Below, piece by piece: positions 27,379 to 35,304 of a stretch of 64,000 bases of DNA. The translations under genes and the position numbers were made by a program. Within the stretch, counting starts at the first letter, position 1; each line of letters starts with the position of its first letter. The DNA comes from Ruegeria marina (lineage in GTDB: Bacteria; Pseudomonadota; Alphaproteobacteria; Rhodobacterales; Rhodobacteraceae). The notes below the pieces were generated by a model. That model searched no databases and had not been told where the DNA came from. It saw nothing but the letters and a program-made list of their open reading frames with translations. The DNA lies in assembly GCF_900101475.1 (NCBI RefSeq), contig NZ_FMZV01000018.1:36206-100205 (forward strand), written 5' to 3'.

Positions 27379-28130
27379 AGCGGGCGGTAATCTCGGGTGG
27401 GGCTGGCGGGCTGGGCCGCGCGTTGTCCGGCGCCTTGCAGGCGCGCGGCTGGCATGTGGTGCTGCTGGACCGTGATATCTCGGGCGTTGAGACAAGCGAG
27501 ACGCAACAGGCGATCCGGTGCGATCTGACCGATCCGGAGCAGTTGGCGGCAGCCTGTGCGGCGGCGGTTGGTCCGAATGGCGTGGACCTTGCCATCTATA
27601 ATGCAGGGATCACCCAGATCGGGCTTTTTGCCGACAGCGACGAGGCCGGCCACCGCCGGGTTTTCGAGATCAACTATTTCGCCGCCGTGAACATGGCGCG
27701 CGCAATGCTCTGTCCCGTCCGGCAGACGCGCGGCACCCATCTGGCGATCTCGTCGGTGGCAGGGTTTGCGCCACTTTACAGCCGAACGTCTTATGCCGCG
27801 TCGAAACACGCGCTGGAGGGGTTTTTCAAGTCGTTGCGGTCCGAGGAGCGCGCGCATGGGGTGCGGGTGCAGATCGCGGCGCCCTCGTTTGTGGCAACCA
27901 ATCTGGGCAATGCGCAGGCGCAGCCCGACGGGATCGCCCGGCCCGGATCGGCCACCGACGGGATGGATTACATGACGCCCGAGGCGGCGGCCGCCGAGAT
28001 TCTGCGCGGTCTCGACCGGGGGCGCGACATGATCCCGGTGGGCCGGGTGGCGCGGCTGGCCTGGCGGATCAACCGGCTGTCGCCGGGCCTTTACCAGCGA
28101 CTGATGGAGCGCAATATCGGGCGCGGGTGA
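27375..28130 (+). CDS. Short-chain dehydrogenase/reductase
   Basis: A 251-residue classical SDR. The start is taken as the GTG at 27375, which overlaps the preceding TGA and gives VKRAVISGGAGGLGRAL with the NAD(P) motif near residue 8. The catalytic Ser is in AISSVAGFAPL and Tyr-x3-Lys in SYAASKHALEGFF. It closes the monooxygenase operon. Asp in LLDRDISG at the end of beta-2 suggests NAD rather than NADP. The CueR-type promoter of copA begins 19 bases after its stop. Confidence 0.9.
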   Translation: MKRAVISGGAGGLGRALSGALQARGWHVVLLDRDISGVETSETQQAIRCDLTDPEQLAAACAAAVGPNGVDLAIYNAGITQIGLFADSDEAGHRRVFEINYFAAVNMARAMLCPVRQTRGTHLAISSVAGFAPLYSRTSYAASKHALEGFFKSLRSEERAHGVRVQIAAPSFVATNLGNAQAQPDGIARPGSATDGMDYMTPEAAAAEILRGLDRGRDMIPVGRVARLAWRINRLSPGLYQRLMERNIGRG

Positions 28131-28149
28131 GTTTTTTCCGGCGGCCCCC

Positions 28150-28180
28150 TTGACCTTCCCGTGACTGGAAGCCCCATCTG
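28150..28180 (+). promoter_or_regulatory. CueR-type copper-responsive promoter of copA
   Basis: A -35 element TTGACC at 28150-28155 is followed after 19 bases by a -10 region near 28175-28180. The spacer holds the dyad CTTCC-N7-GGAAG. The long spacer with this dyad is the arrangement used by CueR/MerR activators, and the first part nearly repeats what I recall of the E. coli copA promoter. The cueR gene lies downstream of copA. Confidence 0.75.
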
Positions 28181-28210
28181 GAGGGTGACCAGAAGACAAG
28201 GACGAGTCGC

Positions 28211-30706
28211 ATGACAGCACAAACCACATCGCTGAAGATCACGGGCATGAGCTGTGCCGGCTGCGTGGGCCGTGTCGAACGCGCCTTGCAGGCGGTTCCG
28301 GGCGTGGCCGAAGCCAGTGTCAATTTCGCCAACAGGACAGCGCAGGTCACCCATGAGGGACCGGTGGCCGATCTGACCGAGGCCACGGCCAAGGCGGGCT
28401 ATCCGGCGGAACTGACCGAGGCGGTCCTGGACGTCGAGGGGCTGAACTGCGCCTCATGCGTGGGGCGGGTCGAGCGGGCGCTGAACGCGGCCCCCGGCGT
28501 GGTCGAGGCGCAGGTGAACCTGGCCAATCGCAGCGCGAGGGTGACCTATGCCGTGGGCGCGACCGATCCGGTCGCGCTGGCCGCAGTATCGACGGCGGCC
28601 GGATATGCCGCGCGTCCGCATGCCGAGGCCGGGGATGATGCGCCGGCACATGATCACGCGCAGGCGGAAATCGCCGAGTTGCAGCGCATGACGCTGTTTG
28701 CCGCCGCGCTGGCACTGCCGGTGTTCGTGCTGGAGATGGGCGGGCACATGATCCCGGCCTTTCACCATTGGATCGCCGGAACGATCGGGTTGCACACCAG
28801 CCACCTGATCCAGTTCGCGCTGACCACCGTTCTGCTGTTCGGGCCGGGGCGCGTGTTCTATGCGCGGGGCATCCCCGCCCTGCTGCGCGGCGCGCCCGAC
28901 ATGAACGCGCTGGTGGCTTTGGGCACGGGGGCCGCCTATGGCTTTTCAGTAGTGGCGACCTTTGCCCCCGGCCTGCTGCCGGCGGGCACCGCCAATGTCT
29001 ATTTCGAGGCCGCCGCCGTCATCGTGGTGCTGATCCTGCTGGGCCGCTGGCTGGAGGCACGGGCGCGCGGGCGCACCGGCGCCGCCATCGAGGCGCTGGT
29101 GGGGCTGCAACCCCGCCATGCGCGGGTCGAGCGCAAGGGACAGGCGGTCGAGGTCGACATCGCCGACATTCAGCCGGGCGACACGCTGATCATTCGGCCC
29201 GGAGAGCGTATACCGGCAGATGCGGTGGTACTGGACGGGCAGAGCCACGTGGACGAGAGCATGATTACCGGAGAACCGGTCCCGGTCGCCAAGGCGGCGG
29301 GCGACATGCTGGTCGGCGGCACGGTCAACACGGCGGGCGCCCTGCGGGCGCGGGCCGAAAAGGTGGGCGCGGACACGGTGCTGGCCCAGATCATCCGCAT
29401 GGTGGAACAGGCACAGGGCGCCAAGCTGCCGATCCAGTCGGTGGTGGACCGGATCACCCTGTGGTTCGTCCCCATCGTGATGGCGGTCGCCGCGCTGACG
29501 GTGCTGGTCTGGCTGGCATTCGGCCCCTCGCCCGCGCTGGGTCATGCACTGGTCGCGGGTGTAGCGGTGCTGATCATCGCCTGCCCCTGTGCCATGGGAC
29601 TGGCCACACCGACCTCGATCATGGTGGGGACGGGCCGTGCCGCCGAACTGGGCGTGCTGTTCCGCAAGGGCGACGCGCTGCAACGGCTGCAAGAGGCGAA
29701 GGTGATTGCCTTTGACAAGACCGGCACGCTGACGTTGGGCCGGCCGGAACTGACCGACCTGACACCTGCCCAAGGGTTTGACCGCGACACCGTGTTGCGG
29801 CTGGCGGCGGCGGTCGAGGCGCAGTCGGAACACCCGATCGCCTCGGCGATTGCCCGCGCGGCAGAAGGCAACGTACCTGCGGTGGACGGGTTCCAGAGCC
29901 TGACCGGGCTGGGTGCCCGAGCAACGGTCGAAGGACAGGACGTGCTGGTCGGCGCCGACCGGCTTTTCGCCCGCGAAGGTATCGACCTGGGCCCGCTGGC
30001 CGATGTCGGGGCGGCATGGGCCGCCGAAGGCAAGACGCCGCTTTATGCCTCGGTCGGGGGCCGTGCGGCAGCGGTGCTGGCGGTCTCGGACCCGGTGAAA
30101 TCCGGCACGGCCGAGGCCATCGAACGGTTCCACCAGATGGGGCTGACGGTTGCCATGATTACCGGCGACAACACCCGCACGGCACAGGCGCTGGCAGCGA
30201 AACTGGGGATCGACGCGGTCACCGCCGAGGTGATGCCCGAGGGCAAGGTGGCGGCGCTGGACGCGCTGCGGGCGGATCATGGCGCGCTGGCCTTTGTCGG
30301 TGACGGGATCAACGACGCGCCCGCACTGGCCCATGCCGATACCGGTATCGCGGTCGGCACCGGCACCGATGTCGCCATCGAGGCCGCCGACGTGGTGCTG
30401 ATGTCGGGGGACCTGCGCGGCGTGGCCAACGCGCTGGAGGTGAGCCGCGCCACCATGGGCAACATCCGCCAGAACCTGGGCTGGGCCTTTGGCTATAACG
30501 TGCTGCTGATCCCGGTGGCGGCGGGCGTACTCTACCCGTTTGGCGGGCCGATGCTGTCGCCGGTGCTTGCGGCGGGCGCAATGGCCCTGTCGAGCGTCTT
30601 CGTGGTCTCGAACGCGCTGCGCCTGCGCCGGGTGCGCGCCGCACTGCCTGCGGCAAGCCGGATCAGAGCGGCGGATCCACTTCCGGTTGCCGCCGCGGCA
30701 GAGTAA
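28211..30706 (+). CDS. copA: Copper-exporting P-type ATPase
   Basis: An 831-residue P1B-ATPase that pumps Cu(I) out of the cytoplasm. Two N-terminal heavy-metal domains carry CAGC (MSCAGCVGR) and CASC (LNCASCVGR). A His-rich linker follows ([10 protein letters not shown]). The ion-path motif is [14 protein letters not shown], the phosphorylation site DKTGTLTLG, and the nucleotide domain has SEHPIASAI and [12 protein letters not shown]. The upstream CueR promoter and the cueR gene 10 bases downstream place it in a self-contained copper resistance unit. Confidence 0.96.
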   Translation: MTAQTTSLKITGMSCAGCVGRVERALQAVPGVAEASVNFANRTAQVTHEGPVADLTEATAKAGYPAELTEAVLDVEGLNCASCVGRVERALNAAPGVVEAQVNLANRSARVTYAVGATDPVALAAVSTAAGYAARPHAEAGDDAPAHDHAQAEIAELQRMTLFAAALALPVFVLEMGGHMIPAFHHWIAGTIGLHTSHLIQFALTTVLLFGPGRVFYARGIPALLRGAPDMNALVALGTGAAYGFSVVATFAPGLLPAGTANVYFEAAAVIVVLILLGRWLEARARGRTGAAIEALVGLQPRHARVERKGQAVEVDIADIQPGDTLIIRPGERIPADAVVLDGQSHVDESMITGEPVPVAKAAGDMLVGGTVNTAGALRARAEKVGADTVLAQIIRMVEQAQGAKLPIQSVVDRITLWFVPIVMAVAALTVLVWLAFGPSPALGHALVAGVAVLIIACPCAMGLATPTSIMVGTGRAAELGVLFRKGDALQRLQEAKVIAFDKTGTLTLGRPELTDLTPAQGFDRDTVLRLAAAVEAQSEHPIASAIARAAEGNVPAVDGFQSLTGLGARATVEGQDVLVGADRLFAREGIDLGPLADVGAAWAAEGKTPLYASVGGRAAAVLAVSDPVKSGTAEAIERFHQMGLTVAMITGDNTRTAQALAAKLGIDAVTAEVMPEGKVAALDALRADHGALAFVGDGINDAPALAHADTGIAVGTGTDVAIEAADVVLMSGDLRGVANALEVSRATMGNIRQNLGWAFGYNVLLIPVAAGVLYPFGGPMLSPVLAAGAMALSSVFVVSNALRLRRVRAALPAASRIRAADPLPVAAAAE

Positions 30707-30716
30707 GGAGACAGAT

Positions 30717-31106
30717 ATGAACATCGGAGATGTCGCGACGCGGTCCGGGCTGCCCGCCAAGACCATCCGCTATTACGAGGATATCGGCCTGATCGCGCCG
30801 CAGCGCGACCTGAACGGATACCGGAGGTTCCGCGAACGCGACCTGCACAAGCTGAATTTCCTCGGCCGCGCCCGGGCGCTGGGGTTCACCATCGAGGATT
30901 GCCGCACCCTGCTGGCGCTGTACGAGGACCAGAGCCGCGCCAGCGCCGACGTGAAGCAGGTGGCGCGCGACCATCTGGCCCGGATCGAGACCAAGATCGC
31001 CGATCTCATCGCCATGCGCCAGACGCTGACCGAGTTGGTCGATGCCTGCGCGGGCGATCACCGGCCCGATTGCCCGATCCTGCGCGATCTGGGCGGGGAA
31101 AGCTGA
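30717..31106 (+). CDS. cueR: Cu(I)-responsive MerR-family activator
   Basis: A 129-residue MerR protein. The start at 30717 follows AAGGAGAC and gives MNIGDVATRSGLPAKTIRYY with the usual HTH. Metal specificity is readable: Cys-x7-Cys in ACAGDHRPDCPIL, the metal loop of CueR for monovalent ions. The dimerisation helix spans about residues 80-110. It sits ten bases after copA and probably activates the CueR-type promoter at 28150-28180, and through co-transcription its own synthesis. Confidence 0.92.
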   Translation: MNIGDVATRSGLPAKTIRYYEDIGLIAPQRDLNGYRRFRERDLHKLNFLGRARALGFTIEDCRTLLALYEDQSRASADVKQVARDHLARIETKIADLIAMRQTLTELVDACAGDHRPDCPILRDLGGES

Positions 31107-31198
31107 GACACGGGGTTGCCCTTTGACCTGCGTTTTGCTTTGTCTCTCGGGGATATCCCGGACGGGGGGAGCCGCCGGGCAACAGAGAGGATCCGGAC

Positions 31199-32071
31199 AT
31201 GGCAAAAGTTGCATTCCTTGGCCTGGGCGTCATGGGCTATCCGATGGCGGGGCACCTGAAGGCCGCCGGTCATGAGGTGACGGTCTATAACCGCACCGCG
31301 GCGAAAGCCGAGAAATGGGTGGCCCAGCATGGCGGCGCCATGGCCGCAACGCCGCGCGAGGCGGCCGAAGGGGCCGAGTTCGTCATGGCCTGTGTCGGCA
31401 ATGACGACGACCTGCGCGGTGTCTGCACCGGTCCGGATGGCGCGCTGGCGGGCATGGCGGCGGGCAGCGTGTTTGTCGACCATACGACGGTGTCGGCCAA
31501 GGTCACCCGAGAGCTGTATGCAGCCGCCAAGGCGGCGGGCGTGGGCTTTGTCGACGCGCCCGTCTCGGGCGGTCAGGCCGGGGCCGAGAACGGGGCGCTG
31601 TCGGTGATGTGCGGCGGCGATCAGGCCGAATACGACCGCGCTGAACCGGTGATCGCCGCCTATGCCCGCATCTGCCGCCGCATCGGCGAGAGCGGCGCGG
31701 GACAGGTCACCAAGATGTGCAACCAGATCGCCATCGCGGGCCTGGTGCAGGGCCTCGCGGAGTCGCTGCATTTCGCCGAGAAGGCGGGGCTCGACGGGCG
31801 CGCGGTGGTCGAGGTGATCAGCCAGGGTGCCGCCGGCAGTTGGCAGATGTCGAACCGCTACCAGACCATGCTGGACGACCATTGGACCCACGGGTTCGCG
31901 GTCGACTGGATGCGCAAGGACCTGGGCATCTGCCTCGACACCGCTGATGAGACCGGCGCCAGCCTGCCGATCACGGCGCTGGTCGACCAGTTCTACAAGG
32001 ATGTGCAGAAGATGGGCGGCGGCCGCTGGGACACCTCGAGCCTGCTGGCGCGGCTGCGCAAGCTGGGCTGA
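31199..32071 (+). CDS. NAD(P)-dependent beta-hydroxyacid dehydrogenase (HIBADH/GlxR-like)
   Basis: A 290-residue dehydrogenase of the 3-hydroxyisobutyrate / tartronate-semialdehyde reductase family. The cofactor motif is GLGVMGYPMAGHLKAAGHEV, the substrate loop is DAPVSGGQAGAENG, and the catalytic Lys and Asn are in GQVTKMCNQIAIAG. The exact acid is uncertain. GAGAGGATCC is upstream. It lies between the copper genes and the kinase/PLP fusion and is cut off from the latter by a strong terminator, so functional linkage is unproven. Confidence 0.92.
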   Translation: MAKVAFLGLGVMGYPMAGHLKAAGHEVTVYNRTAAKAEKWVAQHGGAMAATPREAAEGAEFVMACVGNDDDLRGVCTGPDGALAGMAAGSVFVDHTTVSAKVTRELYAAAKAAGVGFVDAPVSGGQAGAENGALSVMCGGDQAEYDRAEPVIAAYARICRRIGESGAGQVTKMCNQIAIAGLVQGLAESLHFAEKAGLDGRAVVEVISQGAAGSWQMSNRYQTMLDDHWTHGFAVDWMRKDLGICLDTADETGASLPITALVDQFYKDVQKMGGGRWDTSSLLARLRKLG

Positions 32072-32076
32072 GGGCA

Positions 32077-32140
32077 AGGGGGGGCTCTGCCCCCGTCCCC
32101 TGCGGGGATTCCCCCGGAGTATTTTTGGCGAAATGAAGAC
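32077..32140. repeat. Intergenic element of Rhodobacteraceae type (CCCCCGGAGTATTTTTGGC)
   Basis: Two small hairpins (GGGGGC-TCT-GCCCCC at 32080-32094, and CCCC-TGC-GGGG at 32097-32107) are followed by CCCCCGGAGTATTTTTGGCG and AAATGAAGA. From memory this composite recurs in many intergenic regions of Ruegeria, Paracoccus and relatives; its role is unknown to me. The first hairpin may aid termination of the preceding gene. Confidence 0.55.
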
Positions 32141-32172
32141 ACCGGGGCAGTCCCCCGGAGGAACCGATTGGA

Positions 32173-32209
32173 AAGATCCGCGCCGATGCAGCCGGGGTGC
32201 GGGTCTTTT
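32173..32209 (+). terminator. Intrinsic terminator before the kinase/PLP fusion gene
   Basis: AAGATCCGCGCC and GGTGCGGGTCTT form a 12-bp stem (two G-U pairs) and end in TTTT. It lies about 100 bases past the dehydrogenase stop and 39 before the next start. Confidence 0.75.
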
Positions 32210-32247
32210 CCGGCGGCAACCGGTAGTGGCGTCAAGGGAGATGTGCT

Positions 32248-35200
32248 GTGCAGACTGAACATTGGACCGGCGTGCTGCGGCAGTACTGGGGAATCGCGGC
32301 GCGGCTTGAGCGGCTTGACGGGGAGTTTGACCTGAACTTCCTCGCCTGCGGGACGAACGGGCAGGATTATGTGCTGAAAGTGATGCGGCCCGGCTGCGAG
32401 GCGGGGCTGGTCGAGATGCAGGTCGCGGCGCTGGACCATATCGCGCGGGAAGCGCCGGGGCTGCCCTTTCCCAAGGTCATCGCCGCGCTGGACGGAAGCA
32501 CGCTGCCGGAGATCGCCGATGAGGCGGGCAGGCCGCGCCTGGTCTGGCTTATGGAGCGGCTGCCGGGGCGCTGCTATGCGCGGGCCTTGCCGCATTCGGA
32601 AGAGCTGATCCTGAAACTGGGCCGGGTGCTGGGTGCCACCGACCGGACGCTGGCGGGGTTCCGGCATGAGGGGCTGGCGCGGGATTTCAAATGGAACCTC
32701 GTTCAGGGCGGGTGGATCGGCGGCCATCTTGACGCCATCGCCGACCCGGCGCGGCGGACGCTGCTGGACACGATTGCGGCTGAATTCGCCGGGATCGGCG
32801 GCAAGCTGACCGCCCTGCCCGTGCAGGCAATCCACAATGACGTCAACGATTACAACATCCTGGTCGAGGGCGGGTTGAACGAAACCCGCGGGATCTCGGG
32901 TCTCATCGACCTCGGCGACATGTGCGCGGCGCCACGCATCTGCGACCTGGCGATCGCCGGGGCCTATGTGGTGCTGGACCATCCCAAGCCCGAGCAGGCG
33001 CTGGCGGCGCTGGTGCGCGGCTATCACGCGGCCAACCGGTTGAGCCCGGCAGAGGTCGACCTGATCTGGCCGCTTCTCAGGATGCGGCTGGCCGTTTCGG
33101 TGGTGAACTCGACCCTGATGGCGGTGGAAAACCCGGACGATCCCTATGTGACCATCAGCCAGGCCCCGGCCTGGCGGTTCCTGGAAAACGCCTCGGTCAA
33201 TGGCGGGCTGATGGCGGCCCGGCTGCGGGTGGCCTGTGGCTTGCCGGTGACCGACGGAGCCGAGCGGGTGCATGCCTATCTGAGCGAGCACCGAGGCAGT
33301 TTCGCGCAGATGTTCGGCACCGATCTGGGCGCGGCGCCGATGGGCTCCCTCTCGGTCGAGAATTCGACCTGGCCGCGGAACCCGTTTCACATGCCGCTGG
33401 AAGAGGCGGCGCGCGTGGGCGAGGAATTCGGCGGCGGGATATGGCTGGGGTATTACAACGAACCCCGCCTGATCTATGCCGAACCGGGTTTCCGCAAGGG
33501 ACCGTGGAAGGCCAGCGACCGGCGCACCGTTCACCTGGCCGTGGATGTGTTTGCGCCCGCCGGAACCGTGCTGCATGCGCCGCTCAGCGGGCGGGTCGAA
33601 GTCGTCGAGAACCGCGCCCATCACCTTGACTATGGCGGGGTGGTGATCCTGCACCATGAAACGCCCGAGGGCGACGTGTTTTACACGCTTTACGGGCACC
33701 TGGACCCCGAGGTCTGCGTCCGGCTGAAAGCGGGCGATCCGGTGGCGCAGGGCGCAGGTTTCGCGAGGCTGGGCGATGCCAGCCAGAACGGCGGCTGGGC
33801 GCCGCATGTGCATTTCCAGCTGGCGCTGACGACGCAAGGCATGGCGGCCGACTGGCCCGGTGTCGGCGACCCGGACGAGATGGACCTGTGGCACGCGGTC
33901 TGCCCGAACCCGGCGGCGATGCTGAACCTGCCCGACGACAAGGTGTTCTATCGCCCGACCGACAAGGCCGCCATACTGGCGGGGCGTCGGGCGCACTTCG
34001 GCGGCAACCTGAGCCTGACCTATGACGACCCGGTGATGCTGCTGCGCGGCTGGAAGCATCACCTGTTCGACGAATGGGGCAGGCCCTATCTGGACGCCTA
34101 CAACAACGTGCCGCATGTCGGCCACGCGCATCCGCGCATTCAGGCGGTGGCGGCGGACCAGTTGAAGCGGATGAACTCGAACACCCGCTACCTGCATCCG
34201 GCGCAGCTGGCATTCGCCGAGAAGGTGCTGTCGAAACTGCCCAGCCGGTTCGAGGTCTGCTTTTTCGTCAATTCCGGCACCGAGGCCAACGAACTGGCGC
34301 TGCGTCTGGCCCGGGCGCATACCGGCAATATGGGCATGGTGACGCCCGACCACGGCTATCACGGCAACACCACGGGCGCGATCGCCATCTCGGCCTACAA
34401 GTTCAACAAGCCGGGCGGCGTGGGCCAGGCCGACTGGGTCGAACTGATCGAGGTAGCCGACGACTATCGTGGCAGTTTCCGCCGCGACGATCCGGAGCGC
34501 GCCACAAAATTCGCGAATTTTGTGGACCCGGCCATCGCGCGGTTGCAGGAAAAGGGCCACGGTGTCGCCGGGTTCATCGCCGAGACCTTTCCCAGCGTCG
34601 GCGGCCAGATCATCCCGCCCAAGGGCTATCTGCCAGCGGTCTATGACAAGATCCGGGCCGCGGGCGGGGTCTGTATCGCCGACGAGGTGCAGACCGGGCT
34701 GGGGCGGCTGGGCGAGCATTACTTCGGGTTCGAACACCAGGGGGCGGAGCCCGACATCGTGGTGATGGGCAAGCCCATCGGCAACGGCCATCCGCTGGGT
34801 GTTCTGGCGACCACCCGCGAGATCGCGGACAGTTTCGACAACGGGATCGAGTTCTTTTCGACCTTTGGCGGTTCGACGCTTTCCTGCCGGATCGGCAAGG
34901 AAGTGCTGGACATCGTCGATGACGAGGGCTTGCAGGAGAATGCGCGCCTGATGGGCAACCGGCTGATGGACGGGTTGCGCGTGCTTGAGGCCGAATTCGG
35001 CTGTGTCGGCGACGTGCGCGGCATGGGCCTGTTCCTGGGCGTCGAGCTGGTCAACCCGGACGGGTCGGAAGGCACCGAGATCTGCCGATACCTCAAGAAC
35101 CGGATGCGGGATCATCGCATCCTGATCGGCAGCGAGGGGCCAAGGGACAACATCCTGAAGATCCGGCCGCCGCTGACCATCGAGGCCGAGGACGTGGACA

Positions 35201-35304
35201 TGATCCTCTGGGCGTTACGTACGGTGCTTGCCGAGGTCGGAGACTGGGCCCCTGCCCCGGTCTGCGATCACGGCCATCACCACGCGGGCTGTGGTTGCTG
35301 CTAA
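32248..35304 (+). CDS. Trimodular APH kinase / M23 peptidase-like / class III aminotransferase (phospho-lyase-like) fusion
   Basis: A 1018-residue protein starting at a GTG with GGGAG eight bases ahead. Residues 1 to about 330 are an APH/choline-kinase domain (catalytic loop H196-NDVNDYN, then GLIDLGDMC) close to hydroxylysine kinase. Residues about 400-540 are an M23/LytM fold with intact zinc residues H429-x3-D433 and H520-V-H522, yet no signal peptide. Residues about 575-1000 are a class III PLP enzyme; PLP lysine is K842 in GKPIGNGHP, the wording of ethanolamine-phosphate and phosphohydroxylysine phospho-lyases. It may phosphorylate an amino alcohol and then eliminate phosphate and ammonia. 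The last 13 residues are Cys/His-rich. Substrate and role of the M23 part are unknown. Confidence 0.88.
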   Translation: MQTEHWTGVLRQYWGIAARLERLDGEFDLNFLACGTNGQDYVLKVMRPGCEAGLVEMQVAALDHIAREAPGLPFPKVIAALDGSTLPEIADEAGRPRLVWLMERLPGRCYARALPHSEELILKLGRVLGATDRTLAGFRHEGLARDFKWNLVQGGWIGGHLDAIADPARRTLLDTIAAEFAGIGGKLTALPVQAIHNDVNDYNILVEGGLNETRGISGLIDLGDMCAAPRICDLAIAGAYVVLDHPKPEQALAALVRGYHAANRLSPAEVDLIWPLLRMRLAVSVVNSTLMAVENPDDPYVTISQAPAWRFLENASVNGGLMAARLRVACGLPVTDGAERVHAYLSEHRGSFAQMFGTDLGAAPMGSLSVENSTWPRNPFHMPLEEAARVGEEFGGGIWLGYYNEPRLIYAEPGFRKGPWKASDRRTVHLAVDVFAPAGTVLHAPLSGRVEVVENRAHHLDYGGVVILHHETPEGDVFYTLYGHLDPEVCVRLKAGDPVAQGAGFARLGDASQNGGWAPHVHFQLALTTQGMAADWPGVGDPDEMDLWHAVCPNPAAMLNLPDDKVFYRPTDKAAILAGRRAHFGGNLSLTYDDPVMLLRGWKHHLFDEWGRPYLDAYNNVPHVGHAHPRIQAVAADQLKRMNSNTRYLHPAQLAFAEKVLSKLPSRFEVCFFVNSGTEANELALRLARAHTGNMGMVTPDHGYHGNTTGAIAISAYKFNKPGGVGQADWVELIEVADDYRGSFRRDDPERATKFANFVDPAIARLQEKGHGVAGFIAETFPSVGGQIIPPKGYLPAVYDKIRAAGGVCIADEVQTGLGRLGEHYFGFEHQGAEPDIVVMGKPIGNGHPLGVLATTREIADSFDNGIEFFSTFGGSTLSCRIGKEVLDIVDDEGLQENARLMGNRLMDGLRVLEAEFGCVGDVRGMGLFLGVELVNPDGSEGTEICRYLKNRMRDHRILIGSEGPRDNILKIRPPLTIEAEDVDMILWALRTVLAEVGDWAPAPVCDHGHHHAGCGCC

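Noticed and set aside
28946..30766. A 606-codon frame antisense to copA
   Set aside because: Shadow frame of a GC-rich gene; no recognisable domain.
31993..35115. A 1040-codon open frame antisense to the kinase/M23/PLP fusion gene
   Set aside because: It mirrors the third-position GC bias of the sense gene, has His/Arg/Gln-rich low-complexity content and no domain pattern, while the sense frame has three complete catalytic domains.
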